13,721 nucleotides of DNA from contig DASSLY010000025.1 of NCBI GenBank assembly GCA_035689185.1, positions 1 through 13,721 of the forward strand. The letters are read 5' to 3'. Within the stretch, counting starts at the first letter, position 1; every line of letters starts with the position of its first letter. Shown here piece by piece: positions 10,948-13,721 of this stretch. The notes under the pieces were generated by a model. The model did not search any database, was not told the origin of the DNA, and was given only the letters and a program-made list of their open reading frames with translations. The translations under genes were made by a program, and so were the position numbers. The stretch comes from DASSLY01 sp035689185. Lineage in GTDB: Bacteria; Actinomycetota; Actinomycetes; Actinomycetales; Dermatophilaceae.

Positions 10948-12219
10948 ATGCCGCTGGAGTACCCCATCGCGACGCGCGCCCTGAGCAACGGCCTGCGCGT
11001 CGTGGTCAGCGAAGACCACAGCATCCCGGTCGTCACGGTGAACCTGTGGGTGGACGTCGGCTCCCGGCACGAGGTGCCCGGGCGCACCGGCTTCGCCCAC
11101 CTGTTCGAGCACCTGATGTTCCAGGGGTCGCGCAACGTCGCCAGCGGAGAGCACTTCGCCGCGTTGATGGCCCACGGGGGCCGGCTCAACGCGACCACCT
11201 GGTTCGACCGCACGAACTACTTCGAGACGGTGCCTCGCGGGGTGGTGGACCTGGCGCTGTGGCTGGAGGCGGACCGGCACGGCCACCTGCTGGACGCGGT
11301 GTCGCAGGAAAACCTGGACAACCAGCGCGACGTGGTGAAGGAGGAGAAGCGGCAGCGTTACGACAACGTGCCCTACGGACACGCGATGACCCACCTGTAT
11401 GCCGCGGTGTTCCCTTCCGGCCACCCCTACGCTCACCCCACCATCGGGTCGATGGAGGATCTCGACGCGGCGTCGCTGGACGACGTGCACGCGTTCTTCC
11501 GCCGCTACTACGGGCCGAACAACACCGTCCTGACCTTGGTCGGCGACCTGAGCGCGGAGGAGGGGTTCGCGGCAGTGGAGCGCTACTTCGGGCAGCTTCC
11601 CGCCTCTGCCCAGCCGTCCGCGACGTCCTCCCCGCCGCTGGCGCCGCTGGCCACCGCGGTGCACGACCGGCACGTGGAGGACGTGCCCGCCGACCGGGTG
11701 ATGCTCGGCTTCCGGCTGCCGCCCGACGACACGCCGGACTTCTTCGCCGCGGCGCTGGCGCTGGACGCCGTCGCCGGGCTTTCCACCTCCCGGCTGTTCA
11801 CCCGGACGGTGCGGCACGAGCTGGCCGCCACCCACGTCTCGGCGCACACGATCGGGCTGGTCGACGGGGTTTCGCTCGGGTTCGTCGTGGCCGAGGTCGC
11901 CGACGGCCACGACCCCGGCGCGGTCGAGGCGGCGGCCTGTGAGGAGCTGGCCCGGTTCGCCGACGACGGCCCGACCGAGGTGGAGCTGGAGTCCTCCTTC
12001 GCCCAGACCGAGCGGGCCTGGCTTTCCGCATTGGCCAGCCAGGAGGAGCGGGCCGACCACATCAGCCACCGCGCCCTGCTGCAGGGCGACCCCGGGCACG
12101 TGAACACCTACCTGGACCGGCTGGCCCAGGTCAGCGGGGACGACGTGCGAGCCGCCGCGGCCCGGTGGCTGCGGCCGGAGTCCCGGGCGGTCGTCTCCTA
12201 CCACAAGCGGGCGGCATGA
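10948..12219 (+). CDS. M16 family zinc metallopeptidase, catalytic subunit
   Basis: M16 (pitrilysin/processing-peptidase) proteins cleave peptides inside a chamber made from M16 halves. The 423-residue product is one half-clamshell of the M16B size class. The inverted zinc motif is HLFEH (His51, Glu54 as general base, His55) within GFAHLFEHLMFQGS, and the third ligand is Glu132 in VVKEE, 76 residues after His55 as in the family. The C-terminal domain segment SRLFTRTVRHELAATHVSAH stands where the R/Y substrate-binding pair would be, but the Tyr is missing, so this subunit probably needs its partner. No signal peptide is seen, which suggests cytoplasmic action. Its TGA (12217-12219) overlaps the ATG of the next gene in an ATGA junction, so both are made together. 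The physiological substrate is unknown. Confidence 0.94.
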   Translation: MPLEYPIATRALSNGLRVVVSEDHSIPVVTVNLWVDVGSRHEVPGRTGFAHLFEHLMFQGSRNVASGEHFAALMAHGGRLNATTWFDRTNYFETVPRGVVDLALWLEADRHGHLLDAVSQENLDNQRDVVKEEKRQRYDNVPYGHAMTHLYAAVFPSGHPYAHPTIGSMEDLDAASLDDVHAFFRRYYGPNNTVLTLVGDLSAEEGFAAVERYFGQLPASAQPSATSSPPLAPLATAVHDRHVEDVPADRVMLGFRLPPDDTPDFFAAALALDAVAGLSTSRLFTRTVRHELAATHVSAHTIGLVDGVSLGFVVAEVADGHDPGAVEAAACEELARFADDGPTEVELESSFAQTERAWLSALASQEERADHISHRALLQGDPGHVNTYLDRLAQVSGDDVRAAAARWLRPESRAVVSYHKRAA

Positions 12220-13589
12220 ACGACCGGACCGGGACCACCGGCACGACCGGCACCACCCGGCCGCCCGTGCTGCCCCCGCCCGCCTGGGCGTTGCCGGAGC
12301 CGGTGCGGCAGCGGCTGCCCGGTGGCGTCGAGCTGGTCGGCTACGACGTCCCCGGCCAGTACGTCCTGTCGCTGCGGCTGGTGCTGCCCGTGCCGCTGGG
12401 GCTGGAGCCCCGCGCGCTGGAGGGCATCGCGACGATCATGGCGCGGTCGATGGACGAGGGGACCCAGCGGCACGAGGCCGAGCAACTCGCCGAGCTGCTC
12501 GAACGCAAGGGCGTGGCCTTCGGGGTCAACGTGGGGGAGGCCGGGATCACCGTCGAGGTGGAGGTGGCCAAGCGCCGCCTGGGCGAGGCCGTCGCACTGC
12601 TGGCCGAGATCGTCCGCGAGCCGGTGTTCCCCGACCAGGAGGTGGACCGGCAGGTGCGCACCCGGCTGGCCGAGATCGACCGGGAGCACGCCGCCCCCGG
12701 GCAGCGCGCCGCGCTGCAGTTCCTCCCCACCTATTTCGCCGCCCCCGAGCGCGCGTCTCGGCCGACCGGGGGAGCCGCGGGCACGGTAGCTGCGATCACC
12801 GCCGGCGACGTCCGCACCTTCCATCGCGAGGTCCTCGGACCGGTGGGGGCGACCCTGGTCGTCGCGGGCGACCTCGCCGGGCTGGACGTCGCGGCGCCCG
12901 CCGCGGCGGCGTTGGCCGACTGGCCGGATCAACCGCGGCCGCCGCTGGCGGCCGGCTCGGCGTCGACGGACCGGGCCGCCGACGCAGACCGTGTCGTCTT
13001 CGTGGACCGCCCCGGTTCGGTGCAGACCGAGTTTTACATCGGCTGCCCCGGGCCCGACCGGCGGCACCCGAGCTGGGCGGCATACCCGCTGCTGTCCTTC
13101 GTCGTCGGCGGATCCCCGACGTCGCGGGTCGACGCGGTGCTGCGGGAGGAGAAGGGATACACCTACGGGATCCGGTCGGGCTTCCGCCCCCGTCCCCGTG
13201 GCGGGCTGTTCCTGACCACCGGGTCCGTGCGAGCCGACGCCACGGTCGAGTCGCTGGCCCTGCTGCTGGGCATCCTCGACCGCGACGGCTTCACCGAGGA
13301 GGAGGTGCGGGGCGGCGCGGACTTCATCGCGATGACCGCGCCCGCCCGGTTCGCCACCGCCGACGCGCTGGCCGACGAGGCCGCGACGCTGGCGCTGGAC
13401 GGGATGTCGACGGAGTTCACCTCGGCGAACCTGGCCCGGGTGGGCACGCTGACCCCGCAGGAGGTCACCACCTGCTACCGCGAGTTCGTCGACGGCCGGT
13501 GGACGGTCGTGCTCGTCGGGGACGCGAGCCGGTATGCCGACGGGGTGCGAGCCCTGGGCCGGGGCGAGGTCAGCGTCGTCCCCGCCTGA
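12216..13589 (+). CDS. M16 family peptidase-like protein, non-catalytic R/Y subunit
   Basis: The 457-residue product has the M16 fold but no zinc motif: where the first subunit has GFAHLFEHLMFQGS this one has GIATIMARSMDEGT. It keeps the substrate-binding pair in LREEKGYTYG, Arg310 and Tyr317, followed by the usual SGFRPRPRGGLF strand. Family knowledge says M16B heteromers combine one zinc subunit and one R/Y subunit, so this is the expected partner of the upstream gene. The coupled ATGA start gives roughly equal synthesis. The N-terminus has a Thr/Gly-rich run (TGTTGTTGTT, residues 5-14) and a Pro-rich stretch, probably a flexible tail. An in-frame start at 12165 would lie inside the upstream gene and was not chosen. 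The C-terminus looks complete although a mobile element seems to begin just after the stop. Confidence 0.93.
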   Translation: MNDRTGTTGTTGTTRPPVLPPPAWALPEPVRQRLPGGVELVGYDVPGQYVLSLRLVLPVPLGLEPRALEGIATIMARSMDEGTQRHEAEQLAELLERKGVAFGVNVGEAGITVEVEVAKRRLGEAVALLAEIVREPVFPDQEVDRQVRTRLAEIDREHAAPGQRAALQFLPTYFAAPERASRPTGGAAGTVAAITAGDVRTFHREVLGPVGATLVVAGDLAGLDVAAPAAAALADWPDQPRPPLAAGSASTDRAADADRVVFVDRPGSVQTEFYIGCPGPDRRHPSWAAYPLLSFVVGGSPTSRVDAVLREEKGYTYGIRSGFRPRPRGGLFLTTGSVRADATVESLALLLGILDRDGFTEEEVRGGADFIAMTAPARFATADALADEAATLALDGMSTEFTSANLARVGTLTPQEVTTCYREFVDGRWTVVLVGDASRYADGVRALGRGEVSVVPA

Positions 13590-13600
13590 GTAGCCCTGTG

Positions 13601-13721
13601 TCAAGCCGCCTCCGAAACGATCTTGTTCTGGTGGTCGAGGACGCGTTGGAGTGCGTGGTGCTGATCGGGGTCGTAGGCGGTGTTGTTCTGCCAGCAGTGC
13701 CAGATGATGTAGAGCCAGGCT
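13601..13721 (-). CDS. C-terminal end of a probable transposase (partial, IS110-like?)
   Basis: Reading the - strand from the right edge gives 39 residues and a TGA stop at 13601-13603; the rest lies beyond the window. The tail contains AWLYIIWHCWQNNTAYDPD followed by QHHALQRVLDHQNKI. The aromatic WLxxIWxCW...YDPxxH pattern is one I associate with the ends of actinobacterial insertion-sequence transposases, most likely IS110/IS116 type; that is recollection of a family pattern, not a search result. It is convergent with the M16 operon, with 11 nt between the two stop codons. IS110 elements lack long terminal inverted repeats, and none is visible here, but only one end is present. Another kind of transposase or an unrelated protein cannot be excluded. 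Confidence 0.5.
   Translation of the reverse strand, partial: AWLYIIWHCWQNNTAYDPDQHHALQRVLDHQNKIVSEAA

Overview
The window is one stretch of very GC-rich, densely coded actinobacterial (Actinomycetota) chromosome. The evidence is an ergothioneine operon, an Lsr2 nucleoid protein, GTG starts, TAGGNT-type -10 boxes and at least two apparently leaderless genes. Every complete gene is on the + strand. Genus cannot be decided from the sequence alone.

Layout: (1) 1-2533, the end of an ergothioneine operon: the egtA tail, egtB and egtD, joined by overlapping stop/start codons, with no egtC between egtB and egtD. (2) 2534-3054, a spacer with an AT-rich patch and lsr2, an H-NS-like xenogeneic silencer. 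(3) 3143-3607, a small RpiB/LacA/LacB-family sugar-phosphate isomerase whose catalytic-Cys position is Asp. (4) 3731-9295, a 1854-residue single-chain biotin-dependent acyl-CoA carboxylase that carries biotin carboxylase, biotin carrier, a long central region and both carboxyltransferase halves in the order used by eukaryotic acetyl-CoA carboxylases. (5) 9444-10874, a type II NADH dehydrogenase. (6) 10948-13589, a translationally coupled pair of M16 peptidases, the first with the zinc site and the second without it but with the R/Y substrate-binding pair. (7) 13601-13721, the C-terminal end of a probable transposase on the - strand, 11 bases after the last M16 stop codon and cut by the window edge.

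The genes form several transcription units rather than one pathway. EgtA, EgtB and EgtD are steps of one pathway (gamma-Glu-Cys supply, hercynine formation, sulfoxide C-S bond formation). The two M16 proteins probably form one heteromeric protease. Lsr2, the isomerase, the carboxylase and Ndh each have their own spacer and likely their own promoter. I see no defence system, CRISPR array, RNA gene or prophage. The best leads are the eukaryote-like giant carboxylase, the missing egtC, the atypical isomerase active site, the leaderless promoters with a fixed 7-nt geometry, and a recurrent GGCATACC octamer.
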